Shown here: one piece after another, positions 1 to 6,992 of the stretch | How the letters are laid out: each line of letters opens with the position of its first letter | Numbering within the stretch: the stretch's first letter is position 1 | Assembly (NCBI GenBank): GCA_002450255.1 | Contig: DJYW01000130.1 | Coordinates: 8,251 to 18,737, forward strand | DNA: 10,487 bases | Origin: Gammaproteobacteria bacterium UBA6968 | GTDB lineage: Bacteria; Pseudomonadota; Gammaproteobacteria; Pseudomonadales; Azotimanducaceae | Direction of reading: 5' to 3' | The notes under the pieces: generated by a model | The model's database searches: none | The model's input: the letters and a program-made list of their open reading frames with translations, nothing else | What the model was told of the DNA's origin: nothing | Translations under genes and position numbers: made by a program

Positions 1-573
1 TACGGGCTATGCTGAGAGCGGTAAGTACAGCCTAATTGTTCCGTTTCTGGTTGTGCTAAGGCGTTGCAGAAATGCACAGTAGCAGTCGTTGCAAAATAGA
101 TCAGCAGGAAGGATCAGGCGCTTGATAAAGCACGTCGCTAAGCCCGTTTTGCACGAAATCATGGCGCTACTGGTGAAGCAGCCATAGGCAATTGCGTGAT
201 ATATCGCAGGTCGCTGCTTTTTGTTGTCTGCTGAGTCGCGCTAGTTGTTGATTACGGTCAACTCCTGTGGTGAAGCAACCGCCGAATGGCTCTTGTTAAA
301 ACAGTTAAAACAGTCAAAACAGTTAAAACAGTTAAAACATTCAATACAGTCGATACATCGGGACGATGTTACGTGTCGGCTAGTGTGACTAACACTGGCG
401 ATGATCGGTTTTACCGATGGCTGGCAGTAACGGTACGGCGAAGGCCCGGCACTTCTGCAGTGTTGACCCAGCGTTGCTTCGATATTGAAAAGTGTGGCGT
501 GGCAATTTGTTTGTCGAGGCAACAGATTGTCTCCGTCCGAGTAACGATAACCAATAGATTCAAGGATTTGATT
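1..573. other. No supported gene; upstream region of the esterase
   Basis: No convincing gene is visible on either strand. A short open stretch entering from the left edge in frame 2 ends at a TAG at 80-82. Its roughly 26 codons match nothing I recognise, although it could be the tail of a gene outside the window. From 286 to 573 the esterase frame happens to be open, but its translation (a KTV repeat followed by Arg/Thr/Val-rich sequence) does not resemble any carboxylesterase N-terminus or a signal peptide. The only clear structure is the 9-bp tandem repeat at 295-357. I could not identify a convincing -35/-10 pair for the esterase here. Confidence 0.5.
295..357. repeat. 9-bp tandem repeat, seven units
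   Basis: Seven consecutive 9-bp units with consensus GTTAAAACA are present. Units 1, 2, 4 and 5 (295-303, 304-312, 322-330, 331-339) are identical. Unit 3 (313-321) has one change, GTCAAAACA. Units 6 (TTCAATACA) and 7 (GTCGATACA) are progressively diverged. The period is a multiple of three, so expansion or contraction never breaks the overlapping open frames: KTV repeats on plus, Cys-Phe-Asn repeats on minus. The array sits about 215 bases upstream of the preferred esterase start, so it is probably noncoding. It is AT-rich compared with its surroundings. Confidence 0.95.
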
Positions 574-576
574 TTG
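562..576 (+). promoter_or_regulatory. Ribosome binding site that sets the esterase TTG start
   Basis: AAGGA at 562-566 lies seven bases before a TTG at 574-576 that is in frame with the esterase. The protein then begins at the point where bacterial type-B carboxylesterases normally begin, just before the conserved segment with TRLGRIRG. By contrast, the ATG at 286 has no purine-rich Shine-Dalgarno sequence in front of it and would add 96 residues encoded partly by the tandem repeat. Confidence 0.7.
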
Positions 577-2046
577 AGTATTGTTTCGACACGTTTAGGT
601 AGGATCCGCGGTTTCGAAGAAGATGGCGTAACGACTTTTCTCGGTATTCGATACGGCACGCCACCAGTCGGCGCAAGACGCTTTATGCCGCCGCAGATGG
701 CAGAGGGGTGGCAAGGTGTTTTTGCAGCGACGGATTTTCCTAATCGTGCGATGCAGGACAAAACCCTAAGCACACTCGGTCTTCCCGTCGGTGGCTCGAT
801 CAGTGAGGATTGCCTGTTTTTAAATTTGGTAACGCCTTCTGTAAGGGGTGAATCCCGTCCGGTGTTGGTTTGGTTTCACGGTGGTGGCTTTGTCGCGGGT
901 TCTGCGAATGAATACGACGGCTCGGTGCTTGCAGCTCAGGGCGATGTTGTCGTGGTTACGGTGAATGCTCGGTTGGGTGTATTCGGGTTTCTAGATCTGA
1001 CCTACTATGGCGATGTGTACGCGGGATCTTCATCCAACGGTCTGCGCGACCTAATGCTCGCCTTACGCTGGATCAAAGAAAATATTGAGGACTACGGTGG
1101 TGACCCTAACAATATCACTGTATTCGGTGAGTCGTCGGGTGGCTCATCCATTTTAAGTCTACTGGCGGCACCTGAGGCCGACGACTTATTTCATAAAGCC
1201 ATCGCCTGCAGTGCCACTGCGGTCTACCGGCCCAAAACTGACCGCACTAAGGCATTGTCGGAGCGTCTAAAGTGCAGTCGCGATGATTGCCTTGATGTTT
1301 TGTTGCAGATGCCAGCCCATGATTTGCTGGACCTGAAAGTTGGCGGCAGCATCTGTGTTGATGGAGCTGTCGTAACACGGCCGACGTTTCAAGCGATAGA
1401 AGAGCGAGGCAGTGCCGGCGTGCCGCTGCTAACGGGTACTACTGCAACGGAAGGTACCCTCTATACCAAAGGCAACCCTGAGCATCAGGAGCACTATTCC
1501 TGGCTGAATAAATACCTCGCTACAGACATGCTTTGTGGGTCAGATCCGGCCCCCTATTTAGACGCGCTTCGCGCGCATTATCCTGCTGCATCACCTGGCA
1601 AAATTCATGAAATGGTGTGGACCGATATGTTCCGTAGAATCTGTACGACTGCGGCAGAACTGTCGTCTGCTGCCGGCGTCGGAGGCTGGTTGTATCGCTT
1701 TGACCTGCCCGCCAACAAACCAGGCAGCGATCATGTTGGCGTGCCTCACGCGAGCGAGATGTCGCTGACTTTTAACACGGTGGCTAAACCGACATCTAAC
1801 GCGTACACGTTCCATGACGTGACAGACCCGGTTGTGCAGCGCGTTGGGCGCGATTGGTCGAACATTGTGATTAACATGGCCCGATCAGGAACGCCAAATG
1901 TTGGTTCTGGTGAGGCGGAGGGGAATACACCGGTTTTGCCGCAATATACGCCGACAGATCGACATTGTTTGGTAATTGATGAACAATTTCTCGTCGCTAA
2001 GGATTTGGATGCAGTGCACCGTCGATTGTGGTCTGCTGGCGCCTAG
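574..2046 (+). CDS. Type-B carboxylesterase (alpha/beta hydrolase)
   Basis: This is a serine carboxylesterase of the COesterase family (the PnbA and cholinesterase fold), which hydrolyses carboxylic esters. The physiological substrate cannot be told from the sequence. Counted from the TTG start it is 490 residues long, the normal length for the family. Visible motifs are the family signature EDCLFLNL at residues 78-85, the oxyanion-hole HGGG at 102-105, the nucleophile elbow GESSGG with Ser187, the acid Glu293 in the segment TATEG, and the catalytic His392 in HASE. There is no signal peptide from this start, so it is probably cytoplasmic. The frame stays open upstream to an ATG at 286; that 96-residue extension is rejected because it is repeat-derived, unlike the family and lacks a ribosome binding site. 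The next gene starts 73 bases downstream and may be cotranscribed. Confidence 0.92.
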   Translation: MSIVSTRLGRIRGFEEDGVTTFLGIRYGTPPVGARRFMPPQMAEGWQGVFAATDFPNRAMQDKTLSTLGLPVGGSISEDCLFLNLVTPSVRGESRPVLVWFHGGGFVAGSANEYDGSVLAAQGDVVVVTVNARLGVFGFLDLTYYGDVYAGSSSNGLRDLMLALRWIKENIEDYGGDPNNITVFGESSGGSSILSLLAAPEADDLFHKAIACSATAVYRPKTDRTKALSERLKCSRDDCLDVLLQMPAHDLLDLKVGGSICVDGAVVTRPTFQAIEERGSAGVPLLTGTTATEGTLYTKGNPEHQEHYSWLNKYLATDMLCGSDPAPYLDALRAHYPAASPGKIHEMVWTDMFRRICTTAAELSSAAGVGGWLYRFDLPANKPGSDHVGVPHASEMSLTFNTVAKPTSNAYTFHDVTDPVVQRVGRDWSNIVINMARSGTPNVGSGEAEGNTPVLPQYTPTDRHCLVIDEQFLVAKDLDAVHRRLWSAGA

Positions 2047-2096
2047 GGTCGCAGGGAGATGTAGTTAAAAGATAGTCTGGCGACCAGTTAATCTCC
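2047..2096 (+). other. Interleaved inverted repeats (possible RNA pseudoknot)
   Basis: Two 6-bp complementary pairs are interleaved in the 73-base gap between the esterase stop and the YgjP-like start. GGTCGC (2047-2052) pairs with GCGACC (2080-2085), and GGAGAT (2055-2060) pairs with ATCTCC (2091-2096). This order is the topology of an H-type pseudoknot. The second strand of the first stem also lies inside a competing small hairpin, CTGG-CGA-CCAG (2077-2087). The structure ends eight bases before the AAGGAAG ribosome binding site. The stems are short and could be chance. Confidence 0.25.
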
Positions 2097-2119
2097 GGTA
2101 CTCAAGGAAGCCGATTGGA

Positions 2120-2806
2120 ATGACAGAAGAATTCGCTTATCCGCTAGTGGTGACTAGAACAAGACGCCAAAAAACCGCGTCGATTCGAGTTGTTGACGGG
2201 ATAGTGAAGGTGACTGTTCCTAGGACACTTTCCGATAGGCATGTGCGTGAATTCATTTGGAAGAGCGACGCCTGGATTCAGAAGAAACTTCAGCTGCAGG
2301 CTGAATGCCCGGTTCCGCAACCGAAAAACTTTGTTAGTGGAGAGATCTTTCCATTTCTTGGCGAGCCCTATCGCCTCAGAGTGGTGCAGGGCGTCACCTC
2401 CTCCGTGAATTTACAAAACAATAAGTTGATCGTTACGGTGTGCGAGGAAGCGAATGGCGAGCCACTGATTAAGTCGTTGTTAGAAAATTGGTATCTGACT
2501 CAGGCCAGAGACCAACTGCGGGCAAAGACTCAGCGGTATGCCAGAACAGTTGGGGTCACGCCGGCCTCAGTAACGGTTAAAAGTTATAAGGCGCGATGGG
2601 GATCCTGTTCGGTTAGAGGAGACTTATCTTTTAACTGGCGCCTTATTCTTGCACCCCACCACATCGTGGATTACGTGGTGATTCATGAGCTGTGCCATCT
2701 GCTGGAACATAATCATTCGCCTCGGTTCTGGCAGCTCGTGTCGCGTCACGTTCCGGGCTGGAAAGATTGTCGCGCGTGGCTGAAGGTAAATCATCTTTCG
2801 ATTTAG
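2120..2806 (+). CDS. YgjP-like (DUF45) M48-type metal-dependent hydrolase
   Basis: This 228-residue protein belongs to the YgjP/DUF45 family, related to the SprT and WLM zinc metallopeptidases. Key features are the zinc motif HELCH at residues 189-193, a downstream His in HNHSPRFW (His197 or His199, the latter more likely the third ligand), and the family-typical stretch before it containing KARWGSCS and LSFNWRL. The C-terminal PGWKDCRAWL is also typical. The E. coli homologue YgjP has been described as a UTP pyrophosphatase, but many members are simply annotated as metal-dependent hydrolases, so the substrate here is open. There is no signal peptide, so it is cytoplasmic. The ATG is preceded by AAGGAAG at 2104-2110. 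It follows the esterase by 73 bases with no clear terminator between them. Confidence 0.9.
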   Translation: MTEEFAYPLVVTRTRRQKTASIRVVDGIVKVTVPRTLSDRHVREFIWKSDAWIQKKLQLQAECPVPQPKNFVSGEIFPFLGEPYRLRVVQGVTSSVNLQNNKLIVTVCEEANGEPLIKSLLENWYLTQARDQLRAKTQRYARTVGVTPASVTVKSYKARWGSCSVRGDLSFNWRLILAPHHIVDYVVIHELCHLLEHNHSPRFWQLVSRHVPGWKDCRAWLKVNHLSI

Positions 2807-2887
2807 AAGCGCTGCCTTTTTGCGGACTAACGTAGCCAAAGTATATTGAGCAAACAAACCCGCCAACCCGCGCTAACATACGGCACA

Positions 2888-2908
2888 GATTTAAATCGTT
2901 AACGATTT
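2888..2908. promoter_or_regulatory. 16-bp perfect palindrome, candidate operator
   Basis: AAATCGTTAACGATTT at 2893-2908 is a perfect 16-bp inverted repeat with no spacer. It overlaps a second perfect 10-bp palindrome, GATTTAAATC, at 2888-2897. Dyads of this kind are typical of binding sites for dimeric helix-turn-helix regulators. The site lies 82 bases downstream of the YgjP-like stop and about 155 bases upstream of a candidate promoter for the acetyltransferase. No T-tract follows, so it is not a standard terminator. No regulator gene lies in the window, so the binding protein is unknown. Confidence 0.4.
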
Positions 2909-2946
2909 GTCTAGTCGCAATCAGAAATCAACTTTGGTCTTGATGA

Positions 2947-3048
2947 GGTATAAAAATTTATTTACAGGATATTTCGGCCGAAGCAGGCGTGGTTGAGCGG
3001 TATGTCGAGCAACTGGATAAACAGCGTGCGGAGGCGTCGTTCGTTTAA
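2947..3048 (+). pseudogene. Possible C-terminal remnant of an unidentified gene
   Basis: The frame between a TGA at 2944 and a TAA at 3046 reads as 33 residues with a plausible protein composition, including the segments DISAEAGVVERYVEQ and LDKQRAEASF. It has no ATG or good ribosome binding site at its beginning, and upstream sequence in all frames is broken by stops. It could be the tail of a decayed gene or pure chance. I do not recognise a family. Confidence 0.2.
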
Positions 3049-3062
3049 TCGGTTTGAACAGA

Positions 3063-3089
3063 TTGTGTGGGTCCCCTTAAATATATAAT
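3063..3089 (+). promoter_or_regulatory. Candidate promoter for the acetyltransferase
   Basis: A perfect -10 hexamer TATAAT lies at 3084-3089 in an AT-rich run. The best -35 candidate, TTGTGT at 3063-3068, gives a short 15-base spacer; TTGAAC at 3054-3059 is too far away (24 bases). If used, transcription would begin near 3096 and leave a leader of about 70 bases before the ATG at 3169. Confidence 0.35.
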
Positions 3090-3168
3090 CTAACAGTTTA
3101 TAGTTGTGGCGCGCGTCGCCTTTGTGTGGCTCCGGGTGAACTTTGGCAACCTTGTTAGGACGAAGATA

Positions 3169-3729
3169 ATGATCGTGATACATACCCAGCGTCTAACCCT
3201 CAAGAAACCTGATGTTGTCGAGGGTAGCGCTGATAAGGACCGCATTGTCGCTCAGCTGAGAAACTGGGAAGTGACCAAGATGCTTAGCTCCGTGCCATAT
3301 CCTTACACGGGGCAAGATGCCGAGGCTTGGTTTGCAATGGGTGAATCGCAGGAGCAAGTGCTTTCGCTGAACATTTTCCTCGACGAACAGCTTATCGGTG
3401 GTATCGGTCTGACGCCTGCTGACCAGTCGAGATACGAGTTAGGCTATTGGTTGGGCGAGTCTTACTGGGGGCAGGGTTTTGCGACTGAAGCAGCCCAGGG
3501 TCTGCTCGAATTTGCTGCAAAAACGTTCAATCAGACGTTTGTTACCACACTCGATAAGTCTCGAGTTTTCGCTATATGTTATCTTGAGAACCCAGGATCG
3601 GCCAACGTGCTTAAAAAGCTGGGTTTTCGCGAAGTCTCTCGGACGCAAATTTTCAGTCAATCGCGCGACTGTGATGTTGATGCTGTCGAGTTAGAGCTGT
3701 CGGGCTGGCCACAACATTTTCTCAAGTGA
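3169..3729 (+). CDS. GNAT family N-acetyltransferase (RimJ/RimL-like)
   Basis: This 186-residue protein of the GNAT superfamily, Acetyltransf_3 type, transfers an acetyl group from acetyl-CoA to an amine on a protein N-terminus or a small molecule. The acceptor cannot be predicted. The N-terminus has the typical HTQRLTLKKP opening strand. Motif A with the acetyl-CoA loop is seen as ELGYWLGESYWGQGFATEA, with the GQGFA loop at residues 101-105. The C-terminal ENPGSANVLKKLGF is the usual motif B region of RimJ/RimL relatives. The ATG at 3169 is chosen because TTAGGA ends eight bases upstream and the protein then starts as the family does. A GTG at 3106 would add 21 unrelated residues. It appears to be a single-gene transcript. 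Confidence 0.9.
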   Translation: MIVIHTQRLTLKKPDVVEGSADKDRIVAQLRNWEVTKMLSSVPYPYTGQDAEAWFAMGESQEQVLSLNIFLDEQLIGGIGLTPADQSRYELGYWLGESYWGQGFATEAAQGLLEFAAKTFNQTFVTTLDKSRVFAICYLENPGSANVLKKLGFREVSRTQIFSQSRDCDVDAVELELSGWPQHFLK

Positions 3730-3842
3730 CGAGCTTAAGGGTTAACCTCTTCGGTGATTTTCCAGCTGTCGTAATACACCTCTCGGCAGCACGGAATAAG
3801 CTAATCGCAGCATATGAATCACCGCATGAGTTGCCGCTTTAA
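3730..3842. other. Gap before the MBL relic, nothing recognised
   Basis: This short gap holds no gene. An 8-bp palindrome GGTTAACC at 3740-3747 lies just after the acetyltransferase stop but has no T-tract. ATG codons at 3814 and 3826 are out of frame with the start of the relic that follows, and a TAA sits directly before its first matching codon. Confidence 0.4.
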
Positions 3843-4400
3843 CAGTGGATCGGTGACGTCACCATCCCGCAAATTGTTGAGTTAGCAACGGCTTCTTGGT
3901 GGTCACATCGGTGGTCTCAGGCGACGCCGACCTGCCCCTGCGCGCAGTGTTTATAGGGTGAGGCGGCGTGGGCGCATCGGCAGTACGCAGCGCCGGCCTA
4001 CGGGCCGGTTATTGAGAAATCCGTCCAGCGGGTGTTTGACGCGGGTATTGGACGGGCTTGATGCCCTCGAATGAGCAGGTGGACGATGCGATTGCGCTGT
4101 TTCTATGCCTGGCCATATACCAGGTCATGTCAGCACACACATCAAGTCGCGGGGGAAGCAGCCATTATTAGCCGCGATATGCCGCATCATCCGTGTTAGA
4201 TTAAAATCAGCTGGCGGTCGAGCCTAGCGGATGTTGATAGTGAACTCGCGGCACAAATTCGAACCGGCTTTATACCGCAGCATGTGGATGGTCCCGTTTT
4301 TATCACCGGCACGCACTTTGCGGGACCGACAGCGGGTAAATTCGGGACAGATGGCGACAGCTATCGATTGGATTACCGGGCCTCGTTTAAATTGCTTTAG
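3843..4400 (+). pseudogene. Degraded MBL-fold metallo-hydrolase pseudogene
   Basis: Fragments in three frames together spell a metallo-beta-lactamase-fold hydrolase of the AHL-lactonase-like type. From 3843 the frame reads QWIGDVTIPQIVEL, the family N-terminus. After an apparent in-frame internal deletion near 3890-3915 it resumes as PTCPCAQCL, a TAG at 3954, then GEAAWAHRQ and VIEKSVQRVFDAGI. The frame shifts near 4058 (MPSNEQVDDAIALF, 4061-4102), again near 4103 (MPGHIPGHVSTHIKSRG), and back near a G run at 4151-4155 (IISRDMPHHPC). A TAG at 4197 follows, then SSLADVDSELAAQIR and FITGTHFAGPTAGKFG, ending at TAG 4398-4400. The HxHxDH zinc motif falls within the missing 80-90 codons and no start codon remains, so it cannot make an active enzyme. 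Family assignment rests on recalled consensus; the decay is seen directly. Confidence 0.85.
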
Positions 4401-4734
4401 TCGCTCACTGGTGAGTTATGCTGGTTGCGGCGCGTTGGAAAGGTGGTGTCTAGCGTGCTCGTCGCTTAGTCGAGAATGCAGCGATAGTGACTGGCCGAGC
4501 TGTGTTAGGAACAGTAACTTCCGGCTTGGCAAAATGCGTTTAAATCTATGCGCCATACTGTGCTAGTGCTTAACTCGGCAAGGTTCGTTGATCACTATCG
4601 ACGCATAGGTCGGATAGGCTTTACAAGCGAATATTTAACAATGCAGGATGGCAACTCCTTTGACGCTGTCCTTTCTCGCTCGTACGCTCTCGTACTTTGG
4701 TGTCTAGGTGCGTTTAGGTCTGGGCGGTAAAGAA
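4401..4734. other. Gap of 334 bases without a recognisable gene
   Basis: Short open stretches occur, for example 60 codons from an ATG at 4548, but none has a ribosome binding site, a recognisable motif or a family-like composition. The left part may be further decayed sequence continuing from the MBL relic. Two CTCGTAC copies lie close together near 4678-4695. The promoter for the downstream three-gene operon should lie here, but I cannot single out a good -35/-10 pair. Confidence 0.45.
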
Positions 4735-6261
4735 ATGCTTACCAATCGAAAAACAGTGAAAAATAAAACCAGCATTGCTTTGATCAAACAGACCGCTTTA
4801 GTTCTGATGACTAGACGCGTTCCCGCCTTGTGCTTAGTACTCCTTCTCGCGGTGACTCATGCCAAAAGTGCGGTGGCAAATCAGCTGCTTGAGCTGCAAC
4901 CTTGTGATCTGTCGCAGCCCAATAGTGCGGTGGTGGTGAAAGCGGAGTGCGGTTCACTGAGTGTCGCGGAAAATCCACGCGAGCCCGCAGGCCGCAGGAT
5001 TGATCTTCACGTCGCAGTTTTAACCGCCCGCACCGATTCGCCGCAAAGCGATCCCGTAATGGTCTTAGCTGGCGGTCCCGGTCAATCGGCAATCGACATG
5101 CTGGCCTCTTCGTCGCAACTGTTTAGAGAAATCGCGAAGTCGCGTGATCTCATATTTGTCGATCAGCGCGGCACTGGCCGCTCTAATCCGCTGCATTGCG
5201 ATTATGCTGAATCTGATGCGTTATCCGTGAGCAATGCAGCGTTAGCGGCGATGACCGAACGATGTCTACAGGTGCTTACCGCGGATCCGCGCTTTTACAC
5301 GACGGCTCAGGCGGTAGACGATTTAGAGCAGGTGCGATTGGCGCTAGGTGTAGAACGTGTGTCTTTGCTGGGTTTTTCTTATGGCACCCGGGTGGCGCAG
5401 GAGTATTTGCGCCGCTATGAGGCTTCGGTTCGGACTATCGTAGTCGATGGCGTGCTCCCACCTCAGCATGTGTTGGGGCTCGGTTTCGCGGAGAATCTGG
5501 AAAGAGTCGTTGCGCTTTTGATAGAAGAGTGCGCGGCGGATTCGGGTTGTGCTGAGACTTTTCCCAATATTCGTCAAGACTATCAAAAGTATCTGTCTTT
5601 ACCCCCCCAAGCGGCAGTCGACGCGACTCTGCGTCATCCCGGTACGGGCCGCTGGGAGAACGCGGCGACGAGTCGTGAAGTAGCGGATGCAGCAGTACGG
5701 TTATTTAGTTACGCGCCGGAAACCCAGGCTTTGTTGCCGGCAATTATTCATGGCGTCGTAGCCGGCGACTGGCGTACGGTCACTGCGCAAGCGCTGATTC
5801 TGTCTGGACGGATGCAGTCGTTATTAGCAATGGGAATGCAGAATAGTGTGATGTGCAGTGAGGACATTGCTTATTTCAGTAATGATCTGGCGATTAATGA
5901 TGCGCAAATGTTAGGCAATATGGATGACGCGCTGCGCGCAGTATGCAGCGTTTGGCCGATTGGCGAGGCCAACCCGGACGTGCATACGCCGTTGCAGTCT
6001 GCTGTGCCCGCTCTGCTGCTTTCCGGAGAGTTAGATCCTGTTACGCCTCCTAGTTTCGGCGCTGCAGCGCTGACCCAGTTTGAGAACGGCGAACATATCG
6101 TGGCGCAAGGCGTAGGCCATGGCGTAATGCTGCAACCATGTTTTCAGAAATTGGTCGCGGACTATATTGATCTTTTGCAATTGCCCGATCCGATACCGGA
6201 CTGTGCGGCGAAAGATTGGCGACTGCCACCATATATTTCCCCTGCCGGGCCACGACTATGA
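4735..6261 (+). CDS. Exported alpha/beta hydrolase, S33/TAP-type peptidase
   Basis: This alpha/beta-hydrolase is related to tripeptidyl and prolyl aminopeptidases (family S33, with a TAP-like C-terminal part) and probably cleaves residues from peptide N-termini outside the cytoplasm. Motifs numbered from the ATG at 4735 (508 residues): GGPGQS oxyanion region at 113-118, DQRGTGRS after it, nucleophile elbow GFSYG with Ser215, catalytic Asp434 in GELDPVTPP and His462 in GVGHG. A hydrophobic stretch after the ATG at 4807, ending in KSAVA, is a good Sec signal peptide. The mature part has ten cysteines, an even number that suits disulfides in the periplasm. Start choice is uncertain: 4735 has a weak purine-rich GGTAAAGAA upstream, 4807 gives a more normal 24-residue signal, and GTG 4708 is less likely. 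Its stop overlaps the ABC ATPase start as ATGA, so a joint role with the transporter is likely. Confidence 0.88.
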   Translation: MLTNRKTVKNKTSIALIKQTALVLMTRRVPALCLVLLLAVTHAKSAVANQLLELQPCDLSQPNSAVVVKAECGSLSVAENPREPAGRRIDLHVAVLTARTDSPQSDPVMVLAGGPGQSAIDMLASSSQLFREIAKSRDLIFVDQRGTGRSNPLHCDYAESDALSVSNAALAAMTERCLQVLTADPRFYTTAQAVDDLEQVRLALGVERVSLLGFSYGTRVAQEYLRRYEASVRTIVVDGVLPPQHVLGLGFAENLERVVALLIEECAADSGCAETFPNIRQDYQKYLSLPPQAAVDATLRHPGTGRWENAATSREVADAAVRLFSYAPETQALLPAIIHGVVAGDWRTVTAQALILSGRMQSLLAMGMQNSVMCSEDIAYFSNDLAINDAQMLGNMDDALRAVCSVWPIGEANPDVHTPLQSAVPALLLSGELDPVTPPSFGAAALTQFENGEHIVAQGVGHGVMLQPCFQKLVADYIDLLQLPDPIPDCAAKDWRLPPYISPAGPRL

Positions 6262-6992
6262 TCAAGACTGTCGGCCTATATAAAAGCTTCAAGTCGATCA
6301 AAGCGGTTCAGAATCTCAGTCTCGACATTCCTGATGGTAAGATTTCTGGCTTGCTTGGACCTAACGGATCAGGCAAGTCAACTACCATGCGGATGATCAC
6401 TGGTTTGTTGGCCGCGGATGCCGGTGCTGTGACAGTGGACGGCTATGACGCGATAGAGGAGACACAGGCCGTCAAACGATGCCTTGGCGTCGTGCCGGAT
6501 TCGCGCGGTCTCTACACTCGCCTCACTGCTGCCGAAAACATCGCTTATTTTGGCCGTTTGCATGGCCTGAGTAAGACGGTTTTAGAGCAACGTATTAGCC
6601 AGTTGGCCGAGCAGCTCGACATGACGGATTTGTTGGCAAGACGTTGTGAGGGTTTTTCCCAGGGCCAGCGGGTCAAGGTTGCGATAGCGAGAGCTATGAT
6701 TGGCGACCCACAAAACTTACTTTTAGATGAACCCGGCAATGGTCTGGATGTGATGAGTAATCGCGCCTTGCGAGATTTTTTACGTCACCAGCGTCAGGCG
6801 GGTAAAGCCATTTTGCTCTCCACGCACATCATGCAAGAGGTGGCGGCTTTGTGTGATCACATCATTATCATTGCTGATGGCGAAGTACGCGCGCAGGGCG
6901 ATACTGAACAACTCAAGCGGCAAGCGAACGAGGATAATCTTGAAGATGCGTTTGTTAAGTTGATTGGCACGGAAGAGGGCTTGATGGCATGA
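6258..6992 (+). CDS. ABC transporter ATP-binding protein, NatA-like
   Basis: This 244-residue cytoplasmic ATPase powers the adjacent membrane protein. Motifs seen: Walker A GPNGSGKST (34-42), an ABC signature of the form SQGQR (134-138) instead of LSGGQ, Walker B LLLDEP with Asp157 and catalytic Glu158, D-loop GLD ending at Asp164, and H-loop His190 in STHIMQEV. The SQGQR signature and the GLDVMSNRALRDFL stretch point to the NatA subgroup, known in Bacillus as part of a Na+ exporter. The transported substrate here is not proven by sequence. The residue after DEP is Gly160 where Thr or Ser is usual. The ATG at 6258 overlaps the previous stop (ATGA) and begins the protein at the normal MIKTVGLYKSF. 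An in-frame ATG at 6216 lies inside the hydrolase gene and is less likely. Confidence 0.93.
   Translation: MIKTVGLYKSFKSIKAVQNLSLDIPDGKISGLLGPNGSGKSTTMRMITGLLAADAGAVTVDGYDAIEETQAVKRCLGVVPDSRGLYTRLTAAENIAYFGRLHGLSKTVLEQRISQLAEQLDMTDLLARRCEGFSQGQRVKVAIARAMIGDPQNLLLDEPGNGLDVMSNRALRDFLRHQRQAGKAILLSTHIMQEVAALCDHIIIIADGEVRAQGDTEQLKRQANEDNLEDAFVKLIGTEEGLMA

Larger units (their letters stand above)
2807..3062. other. Intergenic region with palindrome and possible gene relic
   Basis: Between the YgjP-like gene and the acetyltransferase start are about 360 bases without a complete gene. The region contains the palindrome pair at 2888-2908 and a short coding-like stretch at 2947-3048, followed by a candidate promoter at 3063-3089. 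No Rho-independent terminator with a T-tract is visible after the YgjP-like gene. Confidence 0.4.

Noticed and set aside
2..82. Open stretch entering from the left edge, possible gene tail
   Set aside because: Only about 26 codons are visible and they match no family I know; the neighbouring frames close even sooner.
241..522. Minus-strand frame with Cys-Phe-Asn repeats, resembling a metal-binding repeat peptide
   Set aside because: The Cys repeats are simply the reverse reading of the 9-bp tandem repeat; the rest of the frame shows no motif.
411..773. Minus-strand open frame of 120 codons overlapping the esterase start
   Set aside because: It overlaps the conserved N-terminal coding sequence of the esterase, has no recognisable domain and no supporting ribosome binding site.
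3738..3750. GGTTAACC palindrome after the acetyltransferase as a terminator
   Set aside because: The stem is only four base pairs without a loop and no T-tract follows.
4548..4730. 60-codon frame upstream of the alpha/beta hydrolase
   Set aside because: No ribosome binding site, no motif, and it overlaps the region expected to hold the operon promoter.
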